A program made the position numbers and the translations under genes. Under the pieces are notes generated by a model that had not been told where the DNA came from, searched no databases, and saw only the letters and a program-made list of their open reading frames with translations. A stretch of 33,336 nt of DNA from a virus. The stretch spans positions 1 to 33,336 of the IMG/VR virus record IMGVR_UViG_3300044977_000089. One strand, 5' to 3'. Positions 7,349-15,323 of the stretch are shown piece after piece. Each line of letters begins with the position of its first letter. The first letter of the stretch is position 1.

Positions 7349-9922
7349 TCATGCTCCTACCATGGATTCGCCTGTCGTGAAGCCCGGGGCCTGCCCGCGG
7401 TTCAGCCGCTGAGTCGAAATATCTTCGGCGGTCTGGTTGTCGGCGCTGGTTGTCGCGATCTTGGTCGCGCTCTCGACCTGGATCTGCTCGCGCCGGATCT
7501 CGTTCTGCTCGGCCAGGAGCGCGTTGCGCTGCTGATCGTTCTGGGCGCTCGCCTGATCCGCCGTCGTCTTGCGCTTCGTCTCCGCCATCGCGGCCGCCTG
7601 CGCCGCCATCGCGGCCGGATCCATCGGCGCCTGCGGCTGCATCGACGACAGCAACTGCTGTGCCTTCTGAAGCAGCGGCATCGCCCTGGCGATCATCTGC
7701 ATGTACTGCGGGATCACCCGCTTGGACGCCACGGCCAAGAGTTGGTCGAACCGCTGCTTGACCTTGTCGTCGGACGACATCAGGTCGACGACGTCACGGC
7801 CGGCAGCCTGTTGGATCAGATCCGTGGTCTGGCCGACGTAGAGGTATCCGATGTGCTCGACCGCGTGCTGCATGGCGCCCGGCAGGAACTTCTGCGCAAT
7901 CATGGGTGGCGAACCTGGATTTAACGCCACGGCCTGCATGAAGTCCATCAGGACTTCGAGGTGCGCGGCATGATCCTGGTCCGGGAACGCGACCACGGGT
8001 TTCCCCATCAGGAGCGACAGGTTCTCGTTGACGGCGTTGAGCTCGTGCGGCTGCGGGATGTCCTGAAGGAATTGCTCCGGGTCCGGGATCTTGAGCCACT
8101 TCAGGAACCACATCTCGACTTCGCGGATCTTGTAGACCTGCGGTAGCACCTGCGCGCGCTGCTGGACCGCCGTCACCTGGGCGAAGCGCTGCTGGTCCGA
8201 GTAGATCGTCGGGTCACTCGTGGGCTCGATGTTGCACGGGCCCTCGTAATCCCGGCGATAGACCAGGATCTCGCGTCCGTTGTCATCGACCGCGAGGCGG
8301 TCGGGCAGGTAGAGGCGGTTGAGCCGGTGCAGGCCCATGAGCAAGCGGTTGAAGCTCGCGTGGACGCGGCGGTGGATCGCCGAGAAGACCGTCATGCCCT
8401 CCTCGAGCCGCGCCATCGTGGTCCCGACGGGGGTGTTCGGCGACTGGTCTGACGCGACCTCGTCGAGCGAGGTCCGGACGGTGTTCTTGAGCGCGTCGGT
8501 CAGGAAGCCCAGGAGTTGGAACAGGACCGGGCTCGGGCCCTTGCCCGGAAACTCCATCACGAGCTTCCGGATGTCGTCGACCTCGAGGCCGCGGTCGATT
8601 TCGGTCAGTTCGCCGATGTTCGGCCGCACGGTCTGGCCGCGGGTGCCCGAGCCCTTGAGCATCACGCCCGTGGCCGCGTTGGCGATGTGGGCACTGTCCA
8701 GGAGCGCGCGGAGCGACCCCGTGGCCGCTCCCGATAGGGTCCCGATGATGTGCGGGAGCCCGACGTTGCCGCCGCGCCAATAGATGAACGGGAACTCGAA
8801 CGTGTGCTCGATCGGCTCGTAGGTGTCGTCGTCCTCCTCCCAGCAGCGGTACATCGCGCACATCTCGCGCGTCTGCTCGTCGATCGAGATCATGAAGGGC
8901 CGGATGTCGCCCTCCTGCTCGTCCCCGCCCAGATCTTGTAGCGCCTGGGCTAGGTCGGCATCGATCTCGATCAGCTCCGTGGTCTCGAAGATCGTGCGGT
9001 CGCCGTCGATGTTGAGCGCCGGCTCGTCCTTGCCCTGCACGCGGTCGCTGGCCTTCTCGGCCGGGGTCTGCTCCGGCCGGGTCGCGGTCTCGCCGAAGTC
9101 GAGGTCGATGTAGACGCCGTATTTGACCTTGTGCTTATAGTCGACGGCCGACATCGGGCGCTCGACTGTCCGGCGGTTGGCGGAGTGCCAGTTCGCGGCG
9201 CCGAAGGGATAGTGGCACCGGTCCTTCGGGATATACTCCCAGCGCGGCCGGCCGAGCCGGTGATCCCAAGTCTGGTCGACATACTGGGCACCCGCGAGCG
9301 GGACCTGGGTGAACATGGTCTCCAAGACGCTGAAGCCCTCTTTGATCTGCGTCGTGATCTGCCAGTTCATGTGCTCGACCTTGCGCTTGGCGCGCTCGGT
9401 CTTGGCCCGTGTGGCGACGCCGACGATCTTCTGCTTGACCGGGCCCGCGGGCGGCATCAGCTCCTTGATAACCCTGGCCTCGTAGTCGATGCACGCGTCC
9501 GTGAGACCGGGGTGGACCGCGCGCGATGCACCCTCGAACTCGGCACCGCCCGGCGCGTCCTTGCCCAGGCCGGTGCGGCGGATGCCCTCCTCGTAGTCCT
9601 CCTGGCCCTTCTTCCGCGCTTCCTTGTCCTGCTCGATCTTCTGCAGCGTGTCGGTGGCCAGCGACTGCTTGAGCCGGTCCTCGAGATAGGCGGCCAAGTT
9701 GGCGTAGAACTCGATCTGGTCTTGGTTCCTGGGTGGCTCGTAGGGCTCACCGATGGTGACGACGAGGTCTTCGCCGTCGATCGTTACCGTGTAGTCGTCG
9801 TTGTCTTGGTCGTCATCGCCCGGGTCCAGGTATTCCGCGACGGTGTCGCCGGTGTCCCCGGGTGGTCCTGAACCAGGACCTCTACGGTCGGGCGGGAGTT
9901 CGGTCTGCTGGGTCTCGGGCAT
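7349..9922 (-). CDS. Portal protein
   Basis: An 857-residue protein of the size of large phage portals, which form the dodecameric ring through which DNA is pumped. After an acidic N-terminus (1-60), residues 128-160 hold FEGASRAVHPGLTDACIDY and IKELMPPAGPVK, a signature of this portal group. Later come EYIPKDRCHYPFGAANWHS, a long charged middle and helix-rich LRALLDSAHIANAATGVMLK, with PVGTTMARLEEGMTVFSAIH near residue 515. The C-terminal 120 residues are Gln/Met/Ala-rich helices, as in P22-like portal barrels. The start follows GAGGACGA. A -10-like TATAGT sits 60 bases upstream. Downstream genes are coupled to its stop. Confidence 0.88.
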   Translation of the reverse strand: MPETQQTELPPDRRGPGSGPPGDTGDTVAEYLDPGDDDQDNDDYTVTIDGEDLVVTIGEPYEPPRNQDQIEFYANLAAYLEDRLKQSLATDTLQKIEQDKEARKKGQEDYEEGIRRTGLGKDAPGGAEFEGASRAVHPGLTDACIDYEARVIKELMPPAGPVKQKIVGVATRAKTERAKRKVEHMNWQITTQIKEGFSVLETMFTQVPLAGAQYVDQTWDHRLGRPRWEYIPKDRCHYPFGAANWHSANRRTVERPMSAVDYKHKVKYGVYIDLDFGETATRPEQTPAEKASDRVQGKDEPALNIDGDRTIFETTELIEIDADLAQALQDLGGDEQEGDIRPFMISIDEQTREMCAMYRCWEEDDDTYEPIEHTFEFPFIYWRGGNVGLPHIIGTLSGAATGSLRALLDSAHIANAATGVMLKGSGTRGQTVRPNIGELTEIDRGLEVDDIRKLVMEFPGKGPSPVLFQLLGFLTDALKNTVRTSLDEVASDQSPNTPVGTTMARLEEGMTVFSAIHRRVHASFNRLLMGLHRLNRLYLPDRLAVDDNGREILVYRRDYEGPCNIEPTSDPTIYSDQQRFAQVTAVQQRAQVLPQVYKIREVEMWFLKWLKIPDPEQFLQDIPQPHELNAVNENLSLLMGKPVVAFPDQDHAAHLEVLMDFMQAVALNPGSPPMIAQKFLPGAMQHAVEHIGYLYVGQTTDLIQQAAGRDVVDLMSSDDKVKQRFDQLLAVASKRVIPQYMQMIARAMPLLQKAQQLLSSMQPQAPMDPAAMAAQAAAMAETKRKTTADQASAQNDQQRNALLAEQNEIRREQIQVESATKIATTSADNQTAEDISTQRLNRGQAPGFTTGESMVGA

Positions 9923-9981
9923 TCATCGTCCTCGTGGACGGGGTGCGGGTCTCCCGAGCCTCGCCGGGGCGTATGCGCGCC

Positions 9982-9987
9982 ACTATA
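9982..9987 (-). promoter_or_regulatory. Possible -10 box upstream of portal
   Basis: The minus strand reads TGTATAGTGGCGCGC in the 77-base gap before the portal gene. TATAGT is close to consensus, and TATAGTGGCGC resembles TATCGTGGCGC in front of the small terminase gene. No convincing -35 box lies 16-18 bases away, so this is tentative. Confidence 0.35.
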
Positions 9988-9999
9988 CACGACTCCTGG

Positions 10000-10239
10000 T
10001 TATTTCGCCTTCGCCTGTTCCTCGTGCTGCTCCGCCATGCGGATCATCGCGGTGCCGAGCTCGCGCAGGCTGACCCACGGCATCGCGAGGTCGATCTGGC
10101 CATGCCGCGGGTGCGGTATCCCGAGCACGGCGATGTGGCGCCCGTCGTACATGAAGGTCGTGACCTCCCACTTCGGGTTGACCAAGACCTCGGTGATGAA
10201 GCGGGGCTTGGGCGCGTCGGCCTGCGCGATGTCGCTCAT
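10000..10239 (-). CDS. Small hypothetical protein
   Basis: A 79-residue protein with a start fixed by an ATGA overlap. It has alternating strands (FITEVLVNPKWEVTTFMYDG; HIAVLGIPHPRHGQIDLAMP) and a helical end rich in Glu and Lys (TAMIRMAEQHEEQAKAK). No family recognised. It lies just upstream of the portal gene. Confidence 0.58.
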   Translation of the reverse strand: MSDIAQADAPKPRFITEVLVNPKWEVTTFMYDGRHIAVLGIPHPRHGQIDLAMPWVSLRELGTAMIRMAEQHEEQAKAK

Positions 10240-10439
10240 AGATCCCCTTCTACCATTTGGCGGCTGTTGTTGAAAATCCGCTCATACTCGGCGGCCAGCG
10301 CCTCTTGCTGGCGGCGGTATTGTGGGTCGGCCGCCATGCGGCGCTCGTGGTCATCTTCCCAGGCGGCAACGGCGGCTCTGACGGATTCCTGCCAATAGCG
10401 CCAGCGCTCGTCTAGCGCCTTCAGGCCGGCGTTAGCCAC
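10236..10439 (-). CDS. Small helical protein (GTG start)
   Basis: A 67-residue charged helical protein (VANAGLKALDERWRYWQESV and following). The GTG start overlaps the upstream stop (GTGGCTAA) and is preceded by AGGA. The longer open frame upstream is a shadow of the neighbouring zinc-ribbon gene, as its composition shows. Function unknown. Confidence 0.55.
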   Translation of the reverse strand: MANAGLKALDERWRYWQESVRAAVAAWEDDHERRMAADPQYRRQQEALAAEYERIFNNSRQMVEGDL

Positions 10440-10707
10440 GGCGGCGGTCCTGGGCGATGGCGAAGAGATGGGGAGCGAACTCGCCAACCATGTCGTTAAG
10501 CGTGACCATGCCGTTCCAGCCGACAGACTGAACGCGGTGAGTCGGGCCGTCCGGCTGATGAAGGAAGCAGATGTCGTGCTCCAGCAGCGCCAGCGCAGTC
10601 TTTTTCTGCTCAAGGTCATCGGCTGCCATGATCGGCTCATGGGGGCAGTAGGTGAGCCGGTCTTCGTCGAGGTAGGTGGCGCCGCAATCGGCGCACGTCA
10701 CTCTCAT
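10432..10707 (-). CDS. Zinc-ribbon hypothetical protein
   Basis: A 91-residue protein with an N-terminal zinc-ribbon-like motif: Cys5-x2-Cys8 then Cys21-Pro-His23 (VTCADCGATYLDEDRLTYCP). The rest has a helical part (LEQKKTALALLEHDICFLHQ) and a strand-rich end (VQSVGWNGMVTLNDMVGEF). The metal site is inferred from cysteine spacing only. ATGA overlap with the KTSC gene upstream fixes the start. Confidence 0.6.
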   Translation of the reverse strand: MRVTCADCGATYLDEDRLTYCPHEPIMAADDLEQKKTALALLEHDICFLHQPDGPTHRVQSVGWNGMVTLNDMVGEFAPHLFAIAQDRRRG

Positions 10708-10943
10708 TGCAATTTCTCCCAGGTGAAGCCGCCCTTCTTGATCGCGCTGTCGAGGTACTGGCCGGGGCTGCGGCCATCCCGGATGTGGTCGAAGTGCTCC
10801 GCCGGCACGTTGAGGTAGCGCCCGATCACCTGTACGCCGGTCTTCGTGCTCGGGTGGAACCGGACGTACAGGTGGTGGCCGTCGTGGCCCACGGCTTCCA
10901 GGTTCGAACTCTGCACCGGGTGCATGGGCGGCAGCACCATCAT
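10704..10943 (-). CDS. KTSC-domain protein
   Basis: A 79-residue protein that matches the KTSC domain along nearly its full length: PVQSSNLEAVGHDGHHLYVR, then IGRYLNVPAEHFDHIRDG and SPGQYLDSAIK. This is the pattern (V.SS.i.aigYd...L.v.F, Y.nVP...f..l..A.S.G.yln..I) of the family named for its link to lysyl-tRNA synthetases. The domain is common as a small stand-alone phage protein; its biochemical role is not settled. The start follows AGGAGAGACGCC; two ATGs in a row (10943, 10940) are possible. Confidence 0.75.
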   Translation of the reverse strand: MMVLPPMHPVQSSNLEAVGHDGHHLYVRFHPSTKTGVQVIGRYLNVPAEHFDHIRDGRSPGQYLDSAIKKGGFTWEKLQ

Positions 10944-10976
10944 GGCGTCTCTCCTACTTTGGTATGGTTCCGCGCG

Positions 10977-11337
10977 TGCTTATCCGGTTATCACCCAGTG
11001 GTTCCGATTTCATTCCTGAAAAGGTCTCCGCCGGGCTTCCATCTGGCAACAAGGCCGGCATATTTAGATAAAAGTGTTACATCTTCTGACCACCAGCCCT
11101 CATCGATCTTTTCATATGAACGCCCATAGAACGTGTTCATGCGCCTATAGTGCTGGTTCATCTTTTCATTGTGTTCGTCGCACCGTCGACGATCATCTGC
11201 GATAGATTTTCGTTCGGCGGGGCTTTTGTAGCGATGAGCTATCTTCGCAAGTGTCCACATCGCCAGAACGACCATCGTGACCCAGTGGAAGCTATTCATC
11301 CCGCGCTCCTAGTTCATGGGTAACAACCGGATAAGCA
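10977..11337. repeat. Inverted repeats flanking a low-GC gene (possible moron boundary)
   Basis: A 21-base sequence at 10977-10997 recurs in inverted orientation at 11317-11337 with 19 of 21 matches; the core is TGCTTATCCGGTT. A direct repeat ATGGTTCCGCG lies at 10964-10974 and again at 11337-11347. Between them is a single gene of about 48 percent GC (hand count over 11041-11280), far below its surroundings. The arrangement suggests a small inserted unit. Confidence 0.55.
10991..11299 (-). CDS. Small membrane-anchored protein in low-GC insert
   Basis: A 102-residue protein with one N-terminal hydrophobic helix (FHWVTMVVLAMWTLAKIA, residues 4-21), then a long charged, Arg/Asn/His-rich cytoplasmic-type region (DRRRCDEHNEKMNQHYRRMN) and a Trp/Lys-rich end. 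The start follows TAGGAGCGCGGG. Base composition differs clearly from the neighbours, and inverted repeats flank it, which points to acquisition as a separate unit (a moron). The function is unknown; small membrane proteins in such units sometimes exclude other phages, but nothing here proves that. Confidence 0.65.
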   Translation of the reverse strand: MNSFHWVTMVVLAMWTLAKIAHRYKSPAERKSIADDRRRCDEHNEKMNQHYRRMNTFYGRSYEKIDEGWWSEDVTLLSKYAGLVARWKPGGDLFRNEIGTTG

Positions 11338-11370
11338 TGGTTCCGCGAACGTTCCGTGACCGATTCTGGG

Positions 11371-11772
11371 TTATGCACTTGACGATACCGGCCGGTCGCG
11401 GCGCAGCAGCGCCTCGGCCGTGGTCGACCGAACCCTGACCTCGCGGAAGCTCTTCTGGTCGAGGATGTCTCGGCGTGGCGGCAGCATGCCGTCGCGCACC
11501 CGGCGCCACACGCCCTCGTGCTCGCCCGTCATCTCCAGGAGCTTCGCCGGCACGTCCAGCTTGTCGTCGACGTAGATGTCGCGGAGGTAGAGGTGGGCGA
11601 GGTCGCGGGAGAGCCGCTGCTTGCGCGTGGCCTCGTCGTCAATCGCTGCCTGCTGCGCGCGGAGCACGCGGACATCACCGATCTGGCTGGCGCGCTCGCC
11701 CAGGCGCCGCGATGTCTCGGCGTCGATCACGGGCTCGATGCCGCGGTCACGCCTTCGGCGGCGCGGCGTCAT
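11371..11772 (-). CDS. Hypothetical protein
   Basis: A 133-residue, highly charged helical protein. I chose the start MTPRRRRRDRGIEPVIDAET because GAGGG precedes it; an earlier in-frame ATG lies inside the neighbouring gene. Its start overlaps the upstream gene by 26 bases. The repeats of Arg, Glu and Asp suggest a nucleic-acid- or protein-binding helical bundle, but no family is recognised. Confidence 0.55.
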   Translation of the reverse strand: MTPRRRRRDRGIEPVIDAETSRRLGERASQIGDVRVLRAQQAAIDDEATRKQRLSRDLAHLYLRDIYVDDKLDVPAKLLEMTGEHEGVWRRVRDGMLPPRRDILDQKSFREVRVRSTTAEALLRRDRPVSSSA

Positions 11773-11962
11773 GGACACCCTCGACCACGGTAAGGATCTC
11801 CAACTTACCGCCCAGTAGCTTGCGAGAGGAACTTGATTTTCCCGTGACCTCGGCCCGCTGTTTCGCACCGCGCAAGAAGTGCTTTAGCGCAAAGCGGCTT
11901 AGCCACCATGGCATCTGCAGCCGAATGCTGATCACTCTCGGTTCTTCGTCTGGGTCGGTCAC
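11747..11962 (-). CDS. Small hypothetical protein (GTG start)
   Basis: A 71-residue protein starting at a GTG that overlaps the upstream stop (GTGA). It has a basic, Trp-containing centre (RLQMPWWLSRFALKHFLRGA) that could lie on a membrane or nucleic acid, and a beta-like end (LGGKLEILTVVEGVHDA). No function recognised. Confidence 0.52.
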   Translation of the reverse strand: MTDPDEEPRVISIRLQMPWWLSRFALKHFLRGAKQRAEVTGKSSSSRKLLGGKLEILTVVEGVHDAAPPKA

Positions 11963-12213
11963 GTACCGACCGCCTTTCTCAGGTCCGCCAGAACCTGATC
12001 GAAGTTCGCATACGGCAGACGCACCGCGGTGTCGCGCTGCAGGCCCTCGAGCAGCACCAGGGCTTCGCCCGCCGCCTTCTCCATCTCGGCCACCGGGATC
12101 GCCATGGCCGCGAGTTTGACCGCGACCCGGGGCGCGATCTTCTTGCGCCTGAGGTAGACGCCGGACTTCAGGATCTCGGGGCCGAAGCGGAGCGCGTAGG
12201 GGCCGCCGCTCAT
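11959..12213 (-). CDS. Small hypothetical protein
   Basis: An 84-residue protein tied to both neighbours by stop/start overlaps. The first part is basic (YALRFGPEILKSGVYLRRKK), the rest helical (AAMAIPVAEMEKAAGEALVL). It follows the collar-like gene in transcription order. No function recognised. Confidence 0.55.
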   Translation of the reverse strand: MSGGPYALRFGPEILKSGVYLRRKKIAPRVAVKLAAMAIPVAEMEKAAGEALVLLEGLQRDTAVRLPYANFDQVLADLRKAVGT

Positions 12214-12647
12214 ACCGCGATCTCAGCGCCGATCGGCTTGCCTGGCTCGCCCGCGATCAGGACGATCGTGCCGACCGGAATCGGGCCTCCATCGCTGGTC
12301 GCCTTGATCCAGTATCGGCACTGGATCGGCGCGGGGGTGGCTGATCTCGTCGTGCGAAAGTGGTGAATCTGAATATTGAACGCGTGAGAGCCGAGATTCG
12401 GGATGCTGAAGTCGCTCTCGCTGAGGGACTCGCGCTGATAGATCTCAGGAGGCATGTCCGCCAAAACTTGGAATAGTTCACGGTAGGCCGCTTGGTCCAC
12501 ATCGCGCCCGTCGCACGGTAGCCACGGCAGCGTGACTGGTTTCCCGGCTACCGCGGCCACGACGGCCTCTGGCGTCATCATGGTGGTTGCGGCGACGCTC
12601 GCGCCCGCGACCGCCAGCAGCGACTTCAGCAGGTCCCGCCGGTTCAT
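12210..12647 (-). CDS. Tail-collar-domain protein with Tat-type signal
   Basis: A 145-residue protein. It begins MNRRDLLKSLLAVAGASVAA, a twin-arginine signal (RRDLLK) with a hydrophobic core, followed by a likely cleavage region near Ala32. The mature part has the tail-collar pattern (Phage_Tail_Collar): LPWLPCDGRDVDQAAYRELF (40-59), a central SDFSIPNLGSHAF (78-90), matching the usual 'G.LpCdGs.v....Yp.Lf' and 'F.lPDLrGr'. The start at 12647 overlaps the terminase-side gene stop as ATGA. Export of a collar-fold protein is odd for a virion part, so it may be a periplasmic or cell-surface factor. Both features are read from sequence; the role is open. Confidence 0.68.
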   Translation of the reverse strand: MNRRDLLKSLLAVAGASVAATTMMTPEAVVAAVAGKPVTLPWLPCDGRDVDQAAYRELFQVLADMPPEIYQRESLSESDFSIPNLGSHAFNIQIHHFRTTRSATPAPIQCRYWIKATSDGGPIPVGTIVLIAGEPGKPIGAEIAV

Positions 12648-13081
12648 GCGCGCGTCTTCTTGCGGGCAGGACTGCGGCTCCGGCGTCCGCGCGGTATCGG
12701 CGTCGAGAGCTTGACCTGTGCCGCGCTCTGCTCGCGCAGGCGAATTGTCCCCATCAAGTCGTTTAGAGTGACTAGTTGACAATTCGCGACGAGATCCACG
12801 CCTTCTCGAATAACCTCGCCCTCGAATGCGCTCATCATGCGGGTGGCGTGGATGGCGCGCGCCAGCACGATCACTGAGCCTTCAAGCTTAGCTAGAGTAT
12901 CGTTAATCTTGAGGATCCTGACGTCGTCGCCGATCTTCGCCGCGCCGGCGGGGCGCTGGTCTGCGGCGGTCTCGCCTGTCAGATATCGCTCGAAGATGCG
13001 GGCGGCCTCCGCGATCGCTGCCGGGTCACGCCCGGGCATCGCTTTGACGGCAAGTTCCAATGCTGTGTCGCGGTATGACAT
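12644..13081 (-). CDS. Hypothetical protein downstream of terminase
   Basis: A 145-residue protein, or 155 if the ATG at 13111 inside the terminase end is used. The start MSYRDTALELAVKAMPGRDP at 13081 is preferred because GGAG lies upstream. Its N-terminus (ALELAVKAMPGRDPAAIAEA) followed by RIFERYLTGE resembles a helical segment often seen in small phage proteins. The middle is a long helix (LKINDTLAKLEGSVIVLARA) and the end is very basic (RGRRSRSPARKK), suggesting nucleic-acid contact. Function unknown. Confidence 0.58.
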   Translation of the reverse strand: MSYRDTALELAVKAMPGRDPAAIAEAARIFERYLTGETAADQRPAGAAKIGDDVRILKINDTLAKLEGSVIVLARAIHATRMMSAFEGEVIREGVDLVANCQLVTLNDLMGTIRLREQSAAQVKLSTPIPRGRRSRSPARKKTRA

Positions 13082-13100
13082 GATGTGCTCGACGCTCCGG

Positions 13101-14729
13101 TCAAACGCCATAGGGGTTAATTCTGGCCTTCTCGCGCTCCCGCTCCCGCTTCGCCGCCTCCTCGGCCTCCGCTTTCTTCTCCTCGGGGTCGGGGTCGGGC
13201 AACTCCTGGGGCGAAATGGCGAGAAAGCTCTTCGCTCCGAGATATATCACCGCCTGCGACAGGCTGTCGACATAATCGTCGTACTCGGTCGAGCCCTCGC
13301 CCTGGAACGCCGTGACCTGGTCCAGGAATGGCTCGACCCAGTCCCGGGGCTGGCCGAGGCGCGCCGCCACGGTGCTCTCGGGGATGAAGAGCCCGCCCTG
13401 CTTGATGTAGGGCGAGGCCGCGTGGAGCCGCATGGTCTTCGACATATTGCCGGGGTTGTAGGGCCATGTCGGCGCCCCGTAGTTGACCATCATCTGCCGC
13501 AGCTGGATGCCCGAGGACTTGTTCTCGATCAGCATGATGTCGGGCTTCCGGCCCGGGTTGGCGCCGTACTTGGTCCGCATCATCTCCCGGGCTTTCTCGA
13601 GCAGGTCCGGGAACCCGTACCGGATGGCCCAGCAGTCGAGCAGCACCGCGGCGTAGGGATGGCGCACCTGGAGCCGGCGCAACTCCTCGGCCGTGAAGCA
13701 TTGCTTGGTGTTGAAGATTCCCCACACGGTCGCGGCCGTGTAGTCGATCTTGACCTCTCGCTTCTTGGCGTCCCAGTCGTAGTTCTCCTCCTCCGATGCC
13801 GTGTCGAGGCTGATCAGCACATAGGAGAATTCGGGGAATTTCTTGATCTTGCCGTCGAGGCCGCGGTACGGCCAAAGGCGGAACCAGCCGCGCTTGATGA
13901 TCGCGCCCGACTGGTCGTCGAGGTATTCGCCGTGGATCTCCTGCTTTCCGATCTGTGTCCCTTCCTTGGACAGGATCGTGTTCCTGAACGCGGGATCGAG
14001 GTTTGGAAGGTTCTCGTATGTCGAGCCCGTGATCGTGATGACGTCCGGCCGCTTCTCCAAGTTCTTGAGGAAAGGATTCGGCTTCGGCGTGGTCCCGAAC
14101 ACCGCGCGCGCCGGCGAGCCGTCGGGGCTCTTCAGCCGAACGCCGAACATGGCGTTGTCAAAGGCCTTCTCGGCATTGCCGGCGGGCCGGTCCCAGGCCG
14201 CGAACTCGTCCCCGCCGAGCCGGTGGCACTGCGGGCCGCGCATGCGCTCGCCCTCTTCGAAGGTCGCGAAGCCTTTGATCATCGAGCCGTTGGCTAGATA
14301 GAGCCGTGGCCGCTTGCCGGCGCGGTATGCCTTCGCCCAGCTGGCGCCGCGCAAGCATTCTGCCGGCACCACGGCCTGAAGCCCAGACACGCCTTCGAAT
14401 ATCGTGCCCTCGACGTCGGTCGAGGTCGCGGCGAGGTAGTGGCCAATCAGCTCGGGCACCTGCCAAAGCTCCCACCACAGCCATTCCGAGATGGCTTTCG
14501 TCTTGCCAAAACCGCGGCCGCAGCGCCACAGCAGTATCGACCACGGCAAGCCGCGGGGCGTGGTCTCGGGCGGAATCTGCTTGCCGTTGTACTCGGGCTT
14601 GCTCTTGCGATCCCAGGCGTCGGTGAGCCAGCGACGGCGCGCCGCGAAGGCCGCCAGGTCGGCGTCAGAGTAGCCGGTGTCGGCGTTGGTTAGGGTGGAG
14701 TCGTCCGGGCGACCGGTCTCAAGCGTCAT
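13101..14729 (-). CDS. terL: Terminase large subunit
   Basis: A 542-residue DNA-packaging motor with both domains. The ATPase part has Walker A GRGFGKT (71-77), Walker B LGGDE (171-175) and coupling motif GTTPKP (212-217). The RNase-H-like nuclease part has acidic residues at LISLDTASEE (Asp309), IMLIENKSSG (Glu402) and YDDYVDSLSQA (around 485-489). Terminase large subunits cut concatemeric DNA and drive it through the portal. The start ATG has only a weak ribosome site; it lies 12 bases after the RyR-domain gene. The small subunit is not adjacent but about 10.5 kb upstream, which is unusual. Confidence 0.95.
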   Translation of the reverse strand: MTLETGRPDDSTLTNADTGYSDADLAAFAARRRWLTDAWDRKSKPEYNGKQIPPETTPRGLPWSILLWRCGRGFGKTKAISEWLWWELWQVPELIGHYLAATSTDVEGTIFEGVSGLQAVVPAECLRGASWAKAYRAGKRPRLYLANGSMIKGFATFEEGERMRGPQCHRLGGDEFAAWDRPAGNAEKAFDNAMFGVRLKSPDGSPARAVFGTTPKPNPFLKNLEKRPDVITITGSTYENLPNLDPAFRNTILSKEGTQIGKQEIHGEYLDDQSGAIIKRGWFRLWPYRGLDGKIKKFPEFSYVLISLDTASEEENYDWDAKKREVKIDYTAATVWGIFNTKQCFTAEELRRLQVRHPYAAVLLDCWAIRYGFPDLLEKAREMMRTKYGANPGRKPDIMLIENKSSGIQLRQMMVNYGAPTWPYNPGNMSKTMRLHAASPYIKQGGLFIPESTVAARLGQPRDWVEPFLDQVTAFQGEGSTEYDDYVDSLSQAVIYLGAKSFLAISPQELPDPDPEEKKAEAEEAAKREREREKARINPYGV

Positions 14730-14741
14730 GCCGCGGTTGCG

Positions 14742-15323
14742 TCACTGCTCGCCCTCTTCGGGCGCCGGACCGACGGCTATGCGGCGGGATGCCATGTCGT
14801 CCTCGACCGCCTGGACCGGCGTCTTGCCGGCTTCGTAGGCGTCAGCCCAATAGCCCCAGTCGACGGCGCGGTGCGGGTGCTTGCCGACGTGCTGGTCGAG
14901 CAGCGCCCCGACTTCCGCCATCCATCCAGCAAAGCGCTCGTCGACGTGAATGGTCTCGGCCGGCCGCGCCTCGGGCTGGGGCTGCAACGCGCGCACGATC
15001 GCGAGGAACAGCCTGTCCTTGACGCGCTGGACCTCGGGCAGGTCCACGTAGGGCACCAGCGCCGGGTGCGTCTTCGCGGCCGCGTCCTTGACGTCGCCAC
15101 GGCGCCAGCCGTCCAGGATCTTGGCGTTCATCCAGGCTTGGTGCTGATCCTCGGGCGTCGAGCCTGGGTTCGCGATAGCGAAGGCGACGCCATCGATGTA
15201 GCCCTGGACGCTCTGCGCGGCGGCCGCCGCCTCCCACGGCGGATCAACCGGATGACCGACATGAGCACAATACGCGCGGTTCGCCTCCCAGCAGATCCGC
15301 GCGATCGTCACGGTGTCGGTCAC
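14742..15323 (-). CDS. RyR-domain protein (GTG start)
   Basis: A 193-residue protein. Residues 5-110 match the RyR domain seen in ryanodine receptors and in many bacterial and phage proteins: IARICWEANRAYCAHVGHP, PPWEAAAAAQSVQGYIDGV, GSTPEDQHQAWMNAKILDGW and THPALVPYVDLPEVQRVKDR. The remaining part is charged with Trp residues (AVDWGYWADAYEAGKTPVQ). The function in prokaryotes is not established; in eukaryotes the domain sits in a calcium channel. The GTG start overlaps the upstream stop (GTGA), and terL follows in the same operon. Confidence 0.82.
   Translation of the reverse strand: MTDTVTIARICWEANRAYCAHVGHPVDPPWEAAAAAQSVQGYIDGVAFAIANPGSTPEDQHQAWMNAKILDGWRRGDVKDAAAKTHPALVPYVDLPEVQRVKDRLFLAIVRALQPQPEARPAETIHVDERFAGWMAEVGALLDQHVGKHPHRAVDWGYWADAYEAGKTPVQAVEDDMASRRIAVGPAPEEGEQ

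Noticed and set aside
11309-11509. A 66-codon minus-strand ORF
   Set aside because: Lies mostly inside the better-supported gene 11371-11772 and reads as shadow, Arg/Pro-rich sequence.
12837-14297. A 486-codon plus-strand ORF opposite terL
   Set aside because: It is an antisense shadow of the terminase frame in GC-rich DNA: composition is Arg/Leu/Val/Pro-rich with no recognisable motif, while the minus strand has intact catalytic residues.
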